Notes: generated from the letters alone by a model not told the origin. Counted from the first letter of the stretch, positions 9,540 to 37,164 are shown. The stretch is DNA of 64,000 nt from Rana temporaria (GCF_905171775.1 NC_053489.1:247067231-247131230), one strand, 5' to 3'. Numbers and translations are program-made.

Positions 9540-10057
9540 GTCGAGGCATAGACCAGTCTATATGTTTGTAATAACAGATATTGCCCGGGGGCATCCCTGA
9601 GGTTCTGTTTTTTCAATTTTTTATCATGTATTCTTTGTTCAACAATTTTATGTAATAAAATGTATTTTATGCATGTCATTTCTTACCTAGTACTGAGATA
9701 GTCCATTAATCCTTTTTGGGGGGAGGGAATGTTAGAGGATCAGCATTAGCCACTGTCCCTTGTCCCCACCCCTTTCGTCTCATGCTCTCTACGTTGCAGA
9801 TAGAGAAAGGAGCTGTGTGTTAGTGGGCGTCCTGACTCTCCTGTAGTCCAAGGGAGGGGGTGAACACGACACTCCACACCAGGGAGAGCCTCACATTACT
9901 GTGTGGAGTTACAGACAGAAGAACAGGAAGTGAGGATTTCTCAGAAGAAATAAGGACATTTAAAAGCCAAATGGAAGTATGAGGTAAATGTAGGAGGACT
10001 GCACTGAGGTAAAGGAAGCTTTTTAGAGGGAAAAAATTGTACCTTTACAACCCCTTT
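9540..10057 (-). repeat. Right arm of the foldback element
   Basis: This is the continuous, uninterrupted arm: 9540-9570 pairs with 9221-9252, 9571-9672 with 8618-8720, and 9672-10057 with 1579-2018. It serves as an internal control for the order of the nested insertions. Confidence 0.75.
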
Positions 10058-11655
10058 TAAGGTTACAAGAAAAAAAAAAACACCTTTAAGATTTGTATGT
10101 CTACAAAGCACTTACCTGATAATCTGGAAGGCCATTGAGGAGTCCCTTGTTTATTTCCAGATTGCACAACAGACGTTAACGGAATTCCTCAAGAATGACC
10201 CTGATGCTCTCTCAGGAAGTTCTATTTCAGTAATGCATTTTTGGACAATCTAACTTAATGTGATGTGCAAAGCACAGGAATATGCATGCCCTATAAATCT
10301 AGAATAACGCCACGTTCTGTGACGTCTTAACGAAAGGACATCTACTTACGGGTGTTTCACTTTCTGCTAATGGTTTTGAAGTGACTTCCTCTCATCTTTG
10401 CTTCTTAGAAGATCCTGTGGTCACAGGTGGGAGTGAGACACTCGAGCAGTCATGTAACAATCTATGTAAACTCCACTAACTAAGCATAATGCATATGGTT
10501 AAGATGGCTGTGCTCTGAAATCAACACAACAATTTATGCAGGTTTAGCTACCTGTAATTTTGTATCCCCTTTTTTTTTTTTTTTTTTTTTTTATGTGCTA
10601 AATTTAGAACCTTGATTCAGTTTAACTTAAAGCAGACCTTCACCACCACCACCCCCCACAATCGTAAAGGCTAATGCCACCTTTTGGACCATGTTGAATG
10701 TTACATTTAGGGTGTAACATGATGCACATGGGACCCTCCCATGTGTGACAAGGTGTGGGGAGTCTTCTCCCCTGCAGTAGCTGGAAAAAATAGCCCGGTA
10801 ACAGTACCCATTTCAGGAAAGCACAATGCCAAGATATCACTTTTAAGACATTTTCAATGAAGTTGGGGGGGGACGGGACACTGCTAGAGTTTGGCCGAAC
10901 ACCCCCGGTGAAGACCTGAAACCTATTTTTACTCTATGGGACCCGAACTTGAAAAATCAAAAGTCCCCATTTTGAAGGCTTATTTGCCATAAAAATGATG
11001 TGGGGGCCCAGGTACTGCCCTGTGAGACATGTATCAATGCAAAAAAGATATTTTTTTTCAGGAGCAGGGATTTTAAAGATGCTTAAGGTGAAACAATAAA
11101 AAAGAAAAATCCCTTTTAAATATAGTGCCTGGGGGGGTCCCCTTAGTCTGCCTGTAAAGTGGCGCATCTGTACCTTGTATAGAGCCTGCTGCAGCAAAAC
11201 TGATAAAGGGAAAAAAAAAAGCCAGATATACAACACTATTGCAGGCAATACAAAAACAAAAAGCGTAAAGTCGTCCCGTAACCCCCCCCCCCCCCCAAAT
11301 CCATACCAGACCCTTAACTGAGCATGCAGGTTAGGAAAATGGGAGGTTGGGGTGCTTTGGGGGCCCCCTCTCTATGTGAATCAGTGTACCCCCCTACCCT
11401 TTCACCAAAAATACAGGAGGCAGTGTCCTCAAATTCCTATGTTTAAAAAAAAAACGGACTATGTTCCTCCTTGTGGAACCATTGTTAATTCCGACACCCG
11501 CCAGACCCGTAAAGAATATAAAAGTTTCACCCGCAATGGAGGCTAACCGCCGAATGCCTGCTCCACCGTTTGACAGTTCTTAAAGGGGCAGGGCCACCTG
11601 GTGACACTGCCCCCTTGTGATGCCACCATCTGTAACCTGTAAGCATAGCCTATGA

Positions 11656-11692
<37 letters not shown>

Positions 11693-12311
11693 GTACTGAC
11701 GTTTTGACGCCATTCCACAAGTGTGTGTATGTGTTGTTGTTGTTTTTTTTTCCAATTCATGAAAGTGTTTGTTTTCCAAACGAATGTCTTTTTATTCCCT
11801 AGGGGTCTCTGTAAAAAAAAAAATATGTGTGTGTGTGTGTTTGGGGGTTCTGAGTAATTTTCTAGCAAACCGAATGATGATTTTTCATGCAGGAAAGAAA
11901 CACCAGAATTGGCCTGGGTGGTAGGTGGTTAAAGTGGTTGTAAACTCAGTACAACCACTTTTACTGGAAATATCTGTAGATATTGGTTTAGGAGATATTT
12001 ACAATGTACGAGTGTACTGATCTAGTCGGCGCATGCGCACTTTAGAAAGGACACGATCGTGCCGTGACTGGCGGCTCCTGTGCGGGAGTGACGTCACGCG
12101 ACTCCGGCCAGTCACAAAGCCAGAAGTTTGTGGCACCGGAAGGAATGGGGGTGAAGATGGACACTTCGTGCCAGAGAGGACAGTGGTAACATTGCAGGCT
12201 TCGGTTTCAGGTAAGTAAAAGATAATGGGCAATGATGCATAGTAGCCCATTATGCTTTACCTTTGCAGGGAAATGAAGAGGAAGTAAAACCCATCCGGGT
12301 TTTCTTCCTCT
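10058..12311. other. Non-coding region before RAB2B exon 2
   Basis: No RAB2B exon 1 or other exon was recognised here. It contains long T runs (10568-10592, 11659-11690), C runs (~11281-11297) and a GTGTGTGT tract (~11826-11840). A CpG-containing block (12001-12230) with GCGCATGCGCAC and TGACGTCAC lies between TTAA sites at 11929 and 12312 and looks like a frog dispersed repeat, although a promoter cannot be excluded. Confidence 0.4.
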
Positions 12312-12315
12312 TTAA

Positions 12316-12667
12316 AGTGGAGCTCCACCCAAAAGGGGAAGTTCTTATTTAAGCTCTCCTCCTCCCACTTCCACTTGGATCGCCCAGGAAGTCCTCCTCT
12401 CCCCCTCCCTGCAATTTTCTGGAACATGTCACCTATCCCAGAAGATTGCCTGATCATTCAGGAGGCGCAGTGCAACTCATGCATGCTTCGGCATTGCAAC
12501 TGTGGGCACCCGGCTATGACCGCTTGCGGCTTCACAGCCAGGTGCACACAGTTGTAATGCTGGCGCCAAGGAGAGGGAGAGAATCAAGGGTTTGGGCAGC
12601 CATATCGCTGGGTCCTAGGACAGATGAGTGTGTGTTATATAAACACGAAAATGACTGGAGCTCCGCT
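12316..12667. mobile_element. TTAA-flanked MITE (piggyBac-type)
   Basis: It is bounded by TTAA (12312-12315 and 12668-12671) with inverted ends AGTGGAGCTCCACC and GGAGCTCCGCT. TTAA duplication is the piggyBac signature. Related copies lie at 20204, 27284, 33085 and 36036. Confidence 0.7.
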
Positions 12668-12671
12668 TTAA

Positions 12672-28298
<15,627 letters not shown>

Positions 28299-29022
28299 GA
28301 AAAAAATGCTAGAATAATATTTTGAGGATAATGAGGTTCAGCCCTTGACTCGCTATTTCCTTGCATCTCTTCCCTTATTTGGTCTATTGTACTTCTCTTC
28401 ATATTTTAAAATCGACCCTATTCGGGCTATTTCAATGCACATATATGAGGGGTTAATCTCTTCTTCAAACATGAATTTTCTTGCTGACTGTAGCAAGTAA
28501 AGTAATCTGCGTGATTGATAAATACTACATTATAAACTGGTTGAAGAAAGAGAAAATGTTTACATTCCCAGGTGTTTCCATTTGAAGTGTTACATTTTAA
28601 GGGTAATTTATCACCATGATTAAGTGCCATGGTTAATATTTACAGGCTGTTATCCTTAAGGTGTATATAGTTTGTCTGCTTGAGACCAGATTGCCTACAG
28701 GGACTAGTATTTTCATCTACTGTATGTACTGACAATGGGTAGCTGGGACATGTATGGTTAAAAAAAAAAAAAAAGTTACCTGAAGTTGCTTCAATAGAAA
28801 GCATTGTACACAGGTTGGCTGAACCAGCACATCTGTAGTAATAAGGGCAATGCGAGTATGAAACCACAACGCCTTGTATTTACAAACTGCCTGTTCTCGC
28901 TGTAGCATGCAGTCAGGTGCCATCTGCACATTAGGTTAGGTGTGACTTGTTGGTATACACTACTAGTTTGTTTTCCCAGAATCATCCTGCGGGATTATGC
29001 ATGAGAGAAGTCTTTACCCACC
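28299..29022 (+). other. RAB2B: RAB2B 3' untranslated region (start)
   Basis: Sequence following the RAB2B stop, A/T-rich, with no other gene. No AATAAA was found in the first ~700 bp. An AATAAA lies at 30729 (in repeat-like text) and another at 32487-32492 in T-rich text, so the true 3' end is unresolved. Confidence 0.5.
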
Positions 29023-29026
29023 TTAA

Positions 29027-29532
29027 AGTGGTTGTATACCCCATTCATGAAATCTGACCTGGGCACGTATATCTGGTGGTGTTTAGTTATCTCTCTCCAA
29101 AGCTCTGAGTGTGTGTCTTTCTGCTGCTCCATTAATCTGTTATCAGCAGAGTCACGTCTGCCAAGTTCTGACACACGAGATGGCAGCTGCAAACTTGTGT
29201 TGGGGAGGGAGCTTGGACATGGATGAGCAGGGAGCTTAGAGATGGATGAGCAGAGAGCTTGTCTACTCACAGTAAAGCTCTGCGTGTTCCTTTGCCTCTG
29301 TGGAGTGGGGTGTGCCTTTCTTCCAATCAGCTCATCGCACAATGTAAGCCAAAAACTCCACACCCACTGCTGAACACGGAAACAAGATTTCTAACATGAT
29401 GTACACTTTCTAAAGGGTAAGACAGCAGATATACATATAAAACGTAATGTAGGGAGATTTGTTTCATCTCTGTGTATCATCTGAGGCTGTTCACTTCACT
29501 GGGTATATGAGAGGTTTTACATCCACTTTAGG
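29027..29532. mobile_element. MITE with 'AGTGGTTGTATACCCC' end
   Basis: It starts after TTAA (29023-29026) and ends TTTTACATCCACTTTA. The inverted ends are imperfect and the right TTAA has decayed. Probably in the RAB2B 3' UTR or flank. Confidence 0.5.
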
Positions 29533-30822
29533 GAACACAAGATTTAAGAAGGGCTCCTAGGAGCCAGCACTTCAGTTCTTGTGCTTCCTGCTTCCAAAAA
29601 ACAAATGCATGTTTGACCTCCTTGTGTACTGATCCCTCAGAGGCCAGCTGCAGGTTTTTGAGGTCTCCCCTTTACCAGCCAAAGACACTAGAGCAGGCTG
29701 GTGGGTCCTCCAGGACAGATGTGTTCTACCTTTTTGGTTCTGAGAGTGCAGACCGATTTCCCAAGCCTTCTGCTCCCCTATGGTTAAATTGTCACCTTGC
29801 TTGAAGTGACATGCATTTTCTAGGGTCAATTTATGATCTTTCTACAGTATTTAACAGCTTACCAATCCTCCATTTGACTAGTCATTGATTTTATTTTTTT
29901 TAGTGGCCATCACCTCACCTTGCAGAGTACGGCCCATTTCACACAGGCTTCAGCTTGTAGAAGACCAGTGTGAACAGAAAGCAGAGCTTTTAGCAAGCTT
30001 TGTTGAAGCTTTTAAAGTATAATTTAACTTCAGTTTGTAAATGTTGAACACCGGTCCTAATGGGAGTGCTAAGACAGAAGGAGAGCAGCGCCATTTAAGT
30101 GCAGAATTATTAGGACATTTTATTCCATAAAAGACAATTGGTAACAAGTTGTATGAGATGTTGGCGCATGTGGGATTAATAATGTGCTTCATCTGCTCGA
30201 GGTAAAGATGATCTTCTCACTGGTGAAGAGTCAGCTGATGAGTCCAGGTATGCCGGTGGTTCCAGACACTCAGGATGGCTCACAGACAGCGGTGTACCTA
30301 ATCTCAGGTTGGAGAGAGGGCGGGAAGGAGCATGCGTTTGGAGCATGCATAATCCATCAGGCATTTTCACCTTAATGCATTCACACCGTCCCCACATGTG
30401 GCGCTTAGCAGGGGTCCGGTGCGTGCTGGTTCACCGGTTCAGGTCCGATTTCAGCCAGAATTTTGTGCTGAAATAGAACCTGAAACGCACCAAAAAAGCA
30501 TGCGACTTTCCGGCACACTGCATCGGACCCGCTGCGGAGATATGTGAACCGGCTCCATAGAGAGCCAGTCACATTCCCCCTGCTATGCAAATTGAATGCG
30601 CAATCATTTCGCATCAGTGTGAACCCGGCCTGAGGGTTTACAACCCCTTTTAACATGACAATCAGCACTCTCCTATTAAGATCTGTGTAAAATATTTCCA
30701 AACCGGAGCAGGACGCTTTAAAAGCTTAAATAAAGCTGTTGCAAAAGCTTGCTTAAAAATTCACACAAGGTTTGTCTTCACACTGCTCTGATACAAGCTA
30801 AAGCCCGTGTGATACAGGCTTA
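29533..30822. other. 3' flank, unassigned
   Basis: No exon is seen. 30390-30640 has MITE-like text (GGTGCGTGCTGGTTCACCGG ... CAGTGTGAACCCGGCCTGA), probably another dispersed short element without resolved ends. Confidence 0.35.
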
Positions 30823-31175
30823 AATGGGTTGTAACGGTTTGTTTTTTTATTTTCTAAATCGTTTTTTTATAAGCTAGTGCATTGTTGGTTCATTTACCTT
30901 TTTCCTTCCATTTCCCTTCTAAATGTTTTTTTTCTTTGTCTGAATTTCTCACTTCCTGTTTCTCCTCGGTAAGCTTGCCCCCATCATCCGAGCCGTTCTG
31001 GCTGGGGGTTAGTCCGCCAGAACAGCTTACTGAGGAGGAACAGGAAGTTAGAAATTCAGACAAAGAAAAAACATTTAGAAGGGAAATCGAAGGAAAAGGT
31101 AAGTGAATCAACAATGCACTAGCTTAAAGGAACCTATTTAGAAAATAAAAAAACTAACCTTTACAAGCCCTTTTA
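30823..31175. mobile_element. Palindromic MITE related to the 1579-10057 foldback
   Basis: It is a near-complete inverted repeat centred at ~31000: GCTAGTGCATTGTTGGTTCA... pairs with TGAATCAACAATGCACTAGC, and TTCTCACTTCCTGTTTCTCC with GAGGAACAGGAAGTTAGAAA. The outer ends TGGGTTGTAACGGTT and AACCTTTACAAGCCC resemble those of the large foldback element. Confidence 0.75.
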
Positions 31176-31751
31176 AGCGAGCTTCAAAATCCACCCTAGC
31201 TAGACAGACTGCATTGACCTACACTTCTACTGGTAAGGCTTGCCCTCTATGAATCGCTGTGCATTCAACCAGAGCACTAGCTACCTCCTGGGCAGAAAAG
31301 GATGGTGCATCTGTACAGATGTGCAGGTCGGCTGCATGGTCACACCTAAATGCTGTTATGAGTCACTTTTGAATCGGCCTCCTCGCTACTCAAGTTCAGG
31401 TGTTTGGAAGGAAGGGGCTACAAGTGGTAGTACCACCCTAGGTAACCTTTTGTTAACTCTCTTATGTATCCTTATATGGAGGATGATTCAGGAAAAACCT
31501 GAGTTACCTTGGAGCTGCTTTTCAAGAATCTTGCAGGACAGGAGCTCCAATCCAAGTCCTCTTCTAAACTACTGAGGCACTGACTCCAAGAACTTTTTAA
31601 TCTCACCAGTATTGTGTTTGCTGAAAGTGAGCAGAGCCATGTCTCGTGAACCACAATGAAGGATCCTTGGGAAAAGAAGTTAAACTTAGGTTTTCCACCA
31701 GTGAAGATAGTGAAGGCCATTACATGATAATTTCTTTGTAAAGTGCATATT
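31176..31751. other. 3' flank, nothing recognised
   Basis: No exon, RNA gene or firm repeat could be supported in this stretch. Confidence 0.4.
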
Positions 31752-32150
31752 TCGTATATTCTCAAGTATAAGCCGAGTTTTTCAGCACATTTTTTTTTGT
31801 GCTGAAAATGCCCCCCTCGGCTTATACTCGAGTCACCTTTTTGCGCCTGATCTCCCGGACTTTGGTGACCCAGTACTGGCCGGCCCTTAGACCCCAAACT
31901 TGGCACACATATAGTCTCTCTTCCTCTACAAGTGTGCAAAGTTTGCTGTCTGGGGGACCCACGGCCGGGGAGCACCGATTTTTAAAATCTGGGCACCCCT
32001 TCTATATACTCCCATGTTAAACATAAGTCTAGACATGGACACAGTGAGGCATGCAGATGGACACCCTAGGCTTATACTCGAGTCAATAAGTTTTCCCTTT
32101 TTTTTTTGTGGTAAAATTGGGTGCCTCGGCTTATATTCGAGTATATACGG
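31752..32150. mobile_element. MITE with 'GTATAAGCCGA' ends
   Basis: CGTATATTCTCAAGTATAAG at the left and TTATATTCGAGTATATACGG at the right are inverted, with further inner copies of CTTATACTCGAGT at ~31831 and ~32072. A known widespread vertebrate DNA-element pattern; class not proven here. Confidence 0.65.
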
Positions 32151-32985
32151 TAACTTACTGGAAACACAGCATGAGAATTCAAATTGCCTATAGCTAGTTA
32201 TCTTATTGTTCTACTTAAATGGACAATAATTTTGTTTATTGCTCTTTTCTATATATAATATTTATTTATTTATTTTATTCTTCAGACTGAAGAGGTTTTT
32301 TTTTTTTTATGTTTTTAATGTTACATTGTATTTTAGCACTTTATTGCCTGAAGTTGGGTACCAGAGAATGCCATTATGTAGTATTATTTTATTACTATTA
32401 TTTTATTACTATGTTATTACTATATTTTTATTATTATTACTACTATCAACTATTATCAACCATTTGGTGCCATTCAATGTGTTTTTAATAAAAAATTTGT
32501 TTTGCCATTTAAATATTTTATTTTTATCTTCTTTAGCCTATTGCATTTTGCTGTATGTGGCTTCTGTTATTAGGAAAGTAGACCCTTTAGAATTAAACTG
32601 TTTTTTGACCATGCATAACATAGCAGCAAGTTTGTTGAACTGCTTCCTTCCTTTTGCCCCCCCTGCCACTGCTTTCGGCCTCTGGGAGTGAAGAATGGTA
32701 GCCTTGTGTATGCTAGAAGTCGCAATCTGGAACTAGCACAGTGCTGAAGACTCTAATGTTATGTTATGTAATGCTAATGTTCCACATGAAGAAAAACGCA
32801 CACATATGTGAATGTAGCCTTAGAATGGCTTTATTATTGCACAAGAGATCTACTTTCTATGCACTGTGCCCAGGGTTATTTTGTCAACTTATGGAAGAGC
32901 AGGGCAGTAAAAGAGAATGGGCCAAAACTCATTGCAACAGAGTGGCAACTGCTGCATAATATTACCAGCACAGCTCCTGGAGATA
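32151..32985 (+). other. A/T-rich flank with possible poly(A) signal
   Basis: T- and TTA-rich text (32240-32470) followed by TTTTTAATAAAAAATTTG at 32482 with AATAAA at 32487. It could be a distal RAB2B polyadenylation site, but nothing confirms transcription. Confidence 0.2.
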
Positions 32986-32989
32986 AACG

Positions 32990-33680
32990 CACAGGGGGTT
33001 ATTTATTAAAACTGGAGAGTGCACAATTTGGTGTAGCTATGATTGTAAACCAATCGGCTTTCCAGTTGTATTGTCAAATCTTAAAGCGGGGGTTCACCCT
33101 ATCGACGAAAAAAAAAAAAAAAAATTTATTTTACCATAAAATCAGGCATTGTAGCGCGAGCTACAGTATGCCTGTCACAAATTTTTTACCCCCGTACTCA
33201 CCTTGTTCTCGTAGATTGAAGATACCGGGGAATGGGCGTGCCTATGGAGACGGAGGATGATTGACGGCCGGCTCTGGCGCGTCACGCTTCTCCGGAAATA
33301 GCCGAAATAGGCTTGGTCTTCACGACGCGTGCGCATAGCCTGTGCGCAGGCGCCGTGAAGAGCCGAGACCTACTCCGGCTGTCTTCGGGGAGAGTGACGT
33401 GCCAGGGCCGGCCGTCAATCATCCTCCCTCTCCATAGGCACGCCCATTCCCCGCGGGAGACGAAATCTACGATCTCCGATTACAAGGTGAGTCCGGGGTT
33501 AAAAAAATCGGGACAGGCATACTGTAGCTCGCGCTACAATGCCTGTCTCGATGGTAAAATGTGTCGGGGGGGGGGGGGGGTGAACTACCGCTTTAAGTGA
33601 ACAAGCTGAAGTTGATTGGCTACTATGCACAGCTGCACCAGATTCTGACTTCTCCAGTTTTAGTAAATCTCCCCTACAGT
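32990..33680 (+). repeat. Dispersed repeat interrupted by a TTAA MITE
   Basis: It starts at the TTTATTAAAACTGGAGAGTG motif (~33000) and ends CTCCAGTTTTAGTAAATCTC. It matches 22588-22715 on both sides of the insert at 33085-33592. Confidence 0.65.
33085..33592. mobile_element. TTAA-flanked palindromic MITE
   Basis: TTAA at 33081-33084 and 33593-33596. Ends AGCGGGGGTTCACCC and GGGTGAACTACCGCT. Inner inverted blocks include GGAATGGGCGTGCCTATGGA / TCCATAGGCACGCCCATTCC and CAGGCATTGTAGCGCGAGCT / AGCTCGCGCTACAATGCCTG. The interior is CpG-rich, but this is a transposon, not a CpG-island promoter. Confidence 0.85.
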
Positions 33681-35345
33681 GTTCCGTGCTTGGAACTCTC
33701 TGGATATCACGGGACACTGAGGGAAAATCGGATGCTCAGCCTGTCTTCTTCCTTCTTCTTTTTTTTTTTTTTTTTTTAACCTTCCTTCAGTTTTCACCTG
33801 GTGATCTTGCCAGTAACACACCTATTATAGAGTGCCCGTACTCTGAAAAAAGGAGCACAGGAGGCACAGCAGCATTGTCAGCCTTGGGGGAGGGGCGTGT
33901 TGGATGTACTAGAAGATTTAGATACACTAAACAAATTGAAGCTGAACTTCAGCTAACTTTTTTATTAAGCGGCTACAGCAAAGCTTTTTTTTTTTTTTTT
34001 TGGGATAAAGACGGATGATTGTAAGCACCTCTGTGAGTGGTAAATGGTTTGTCTCAACACTCTTGGTGCTGATACAACTTGAGTCACACAGAATCCCATT
34101 ACAAGGGAAATCACATTTAATGATCCCTTCCAAATTTGCACTGTATAATCACTCTAAAAATTGCATTAAAAGTGCATTCACAGTACTGTGAACCCAGCCT
34201 TTACAAACATTTTCAGGACATCGTGTTCTGTTGAAAAACAGACTTACTGGCCAGATCACCAGATGAAAATAAATGAAGGAATAGTTGAGCCCTGTTCTTA
34301 TCACCCCCTTTAACTGCAGTGACCAGGGGTGTACACATGTCACAGCCGAAGCAGGAATTATACACCCTGTTGCACTAAACAGGTGTAGCGCCTGCCAAAT
34401 GTGGCCTATTCAAGTGAATGGGGCTGCTTCGCAAGAGCTTTGCAACTGTGCAGTACAATGACCAAGGGGTTAAAGCAGGTGGTGAGGAGGTGTTTTATTA
34501 CCTCCTCGCCATCTCTTAACCCCTTTGATTTCACACCAGTATGCTGCAACTGCACACAATTGCAGGGCATTTTCAGAGTGGCCCTATTCACTTGAATGGG
34601 TCATGCTTGGCAGGCGCTACACCTGTTAACTATGCTCAACTGTGACAGGGTGTATAATTCCTGCTGCAGCTGAAACATGTGTACACCCTAAAGCTATGTA
34701 AGGGGCCCCAAAATTTCTTATGGCTGCCCTGCTCCTAAATTCATGTACAAAAATGCTCTACATGAGCTGTTTTTTTTTCTGCCAAGTGAACTGGCTTTTT
34801 TTTTTATATAAGCCCAGTGAGCCTTACTGCTTGCCGCTGGCTTTGTTGCTCCCACACAATTTACCCGTACATTGCAGGGGAACAGAAGTGCCCATGTGCC
34901 CCCTGCTGCTCTTGCTGTGTTAGCCTGCTGAAAAAAACTTGTCTGTCCAACAGCCAATGTATTTGGCTGTGAACCTGCTGATGGCCCTGGCTGGATTTGC
35001 TCCCTGATCCAGGCAGAACTATACGAGTGTCCCCAATAACTCAGTGTAAGCAGCATCAGCCCTGATCACTACCAGCACTTGCATTTAGTGCCCCCCCCCA
35101 ACAAGAGTGCAGTGTCAGTATATTTTCTCTGATTACTGCCACCTATGAATCATTGTCCTCAAAACTGCATTGTTTGAAAGATCAGGCCTGATCTCTGCTA
35201 CCACTAGCAATTAATTTTATTTCTGGCACAAGCAGTCCACGATTGCTAGCCAGGAGCCCTTTTCCCCATAGTCACCACTAGGTACCCCTAACGTTGGTAC
35301 CCAAAATATCCAATAAAAGGTACACTAGTGAAAGGCATATAGGAT
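33681..35345. other. Intergenic sequence
   Basis: An inverted block spans 34315-34690: ACACATGTCACAGCCGAAGC ... GCTGCAGCTGAAACATGTGT with CAGGTGTAGCGCCTGCCAA / TTGGCAGGCGCTACACCTG. It is another MITE-like palindrome. No coding sequence is seen. Confidence 0.45.
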
Positions 35346-35565
35346 TTTGAGCATGATAGATGAGAGCAAAGGGAAGGCCTCGCTGTCAGAATCAGGCTTA
35401 GAATATGAACTTGTAGAAAGCAGTGGCATCCTGACGGCTAGCTCGGACGATGGTGAAGAGGTCCCTGCTAAAATCGGGCGCAACTGACCCCATGTTGCTG
35501 AAGTGCTAGAAATCCGTGATTATGCTCAGATGCAGCAGGGTTCAAGTACTAGCTTTGCACTACTT

Positions 35566-35742
35566 TTCTCTTTTCGTCCATGGACGGACACAGCTCCTTA
35601 AATCTTGACAAGTGGGTTTTGTTCCGTAGTCCTCTCCTATGAACAGGAACATAACCCACTTGTCAAGATTTAAGGAGCTGTGTCCGTCCATGGACGACAG
35701 AGAAAAGGATTTTACGGCGAGTACAAAAAAATCCTATTGTTG
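35566..35742. mobile_element. DIRS-type terminal inverted remnant
   Basis: CGTCCATGGACGGACACAGC ... TCAAGATTTAAGGAGCTGTG is a near-perfect palindrome, followed by AGAGAAAAGGATTTTACGGCGAG. This matches in style the right extremity of the DIRS at 7856 (AAGAAAAGGATTTTACAGGT). It appears to be a DIRS copy reduced to its two ends, with no coding interior, inside the piggyBac fossil. Confidence 0.6.
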
Positions 35743-36035
35743 ATAATCTGGCAAACACCAGCAGCTTGGTACATTCTGGCCTTTTAGACCCCAACAATGC
35801 AGTATTTCATGGTGAAGTAGTGAGCGCCGGCAGTGCAGTACAAGCCCATGAGATAGCTAGCACTAGTAAAGGAATGCAACCATAGCCACCAAGAATTCAA
35901 GCACAGGCCCGTAAAACCCATAGTAGCTCTCCAGAGGTGCTTGAAAACCTTAACTGGCTGCCCCCAGATTCGGCAGCACCTATCAACCCCTATGCACAGC
36001 CCAGCCCTGAGTTCAAGTGCATACAGTCAACTTAA

Positions 36036-36534
36036 AGTGGAGTTGGCATCAAAAAATAAAATCTGCCATTAATGTGCATATAATAAATTACTCCCCTTTA
36101 AATAGCTGTTGCTATGTGGTCCCACAAAATCTGCCTGCTTCATCACCTCGGTTCCTGTCGTCATTTCCATCGGCGCCTCCGCTCTCTACTTCTGGGAGAT
36201 GTGTGTCATCATTTCCCAGGAGTCGGTGCACTTCCCGCAGGGCTGGAATCGCGTGGTGCGGTTAGAATGCGCGAGAATGGGACAGGACGGTGCATGATGG
36301 TCGCAGATCATCAGTTTACAGGAAGTAAGTGCTTGTGGGCTTCACATGCCCACAAGTAAAATGAGAACGTCTAAGGACCGTTTTTTTGTTTTTGTTTTTT
36401 AGAAGTGTCTTTCTGCTAATACTCAGGAGATCAGCGGTGGATTTTTTCACAGTAGGTGAACATATATGAACAATGTGATTGCCTCATAAACTATATTTTT
36501 TCTAAAAATGTGTTAATGTAGTTGGAACTCTGCT
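36036..36534. mobile_element. TTAA-flanked MITE inside the piggyBac fossil
   Basis: TTAA at 36032-36035 and 36535-36538, ends AGTGGAGTTGGCA and AGTTGGAACTCTGCT. The transposase reading resumes right after it (CAACTCCCACATGACTTATT...). No coding capacity. Confidence 0.75.
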
Positions 36535-37079
36535 TTAACAACTCCCACATGACTTATTTGAGCTGTTTTTCACAAAAGACCTCTAAAATTTGATTGTGGA
36601 CCAAAGCAATGTTTGTGCTCTACAGTTCATTGCCACCAACCCAAATTCATATATGCCAGCTCATTCGAACCTATTACGGTTTCCAAATTGAAAATGTTTT
36701 TGACTTAACCCTGACCATGGGCAGTACAAAAAAGAATGAATTGCGGTCATATTGGTTCAGACCCAATTCATTACATGCCTGTGTTCTCTGCTGCAATGGT
36801 CAGGAATAGATATGAGATGATAATGCGTTTTATGCATTTCAGTGACAATAACCTCTGTTGTCCCCAGGGTGACCCTGACTATGATTCACTCTACAAAGTT
36901 CGGCCCCTCATAAATTTACTGTGACAGAAATTTGCAGATGTTTGTATTTACCCCAACAAAACATCTACAGTATATAAATGAGTCCCTTGTACATTTTACT
37001 GGCAGGCTTGCAATCAAGCAATATCTCCCCAGCAAGATATAGGGTCAAATTGAACAGCTCTGTAAGAAGAACAAAGGTT

Positions 37080-37132
37080 ATGGAGTGCCTTTGCAAAAGT
37101 ATTCATTTACAGAACATGCCCACAACTTTGAA

Positions 37133-37164
<32 letters not shown>

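Larger units (their letters stand above)
1579..10057. mobile_element. Foldback (palindromic) element split by nested insertions
   Basis: The outer ends are inverted copies. GGTTGTAAAGGTACAA near 1588 matches, reversed, TTGTACCTTTACAACC near 10037-10052. The inverted match continues inward for over 500 bp once the two internal hAT insertions (2019-8609 and 8721-9218) are removed. Without them and their duplications the element is about 1.37 kb: two arms of ~0.5 kb and a ~0.3 kb loop (9255-9539). The shorter palindrome at 30823-31175 has the same terminal motif and is probably a related MITE. No transposase was seen, so the element is non-autonomous. A possible TTAA abuts the right end (10057-10060); the left end is less clear. 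Confidence 0.75.
35350..37079 (+). pseudogene. piggyBac-type transposase fossil
   Basis: An acidic N-terminus (ATG ~35356; IDESKGKASLSESGLEYE, then ASSDDGEEV) is followed after two insertions by piggyBac transposase core text: DLFELFFTKDL, a stop, NLIVDQSN, then DPIHYMPVFSAAMVRNRYEM, IMRFMHFSDNN, DPDYDSLYKVRPLINLL, a stop, and NESLVHFTGRLAIKQYLPSK. Such transposases excise and insert DNA at TTAA. Several stops, frameshifts and nested insertions (35566-35742, 36036-36534, Tc1 from 37080) show it is dead. The C-terminal DDE portion is missing. Confidence 0.75.

Noticed and set aside
12001..12230. CpG-bearing block with CRE-like TGACGTCAC and a CAG|GTAAGT-like donor, considered as RAB2B promoter/exon 1
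   Set aside because: It does not encode the expected Rab2 N-terminus, lies between TTAA sites and reads like a dispersed frog repeat.
30882..31114. Two mirrored short open frames on opposite strands, considered as a small gene pair
   Set aside because: They are the two arms of one palindromic MITE.
33180..33480. CpG-rich interval considered as a CpG-island promoter
   Set aside because: It is the interior of a palindromic MITE with TTAA duplications.
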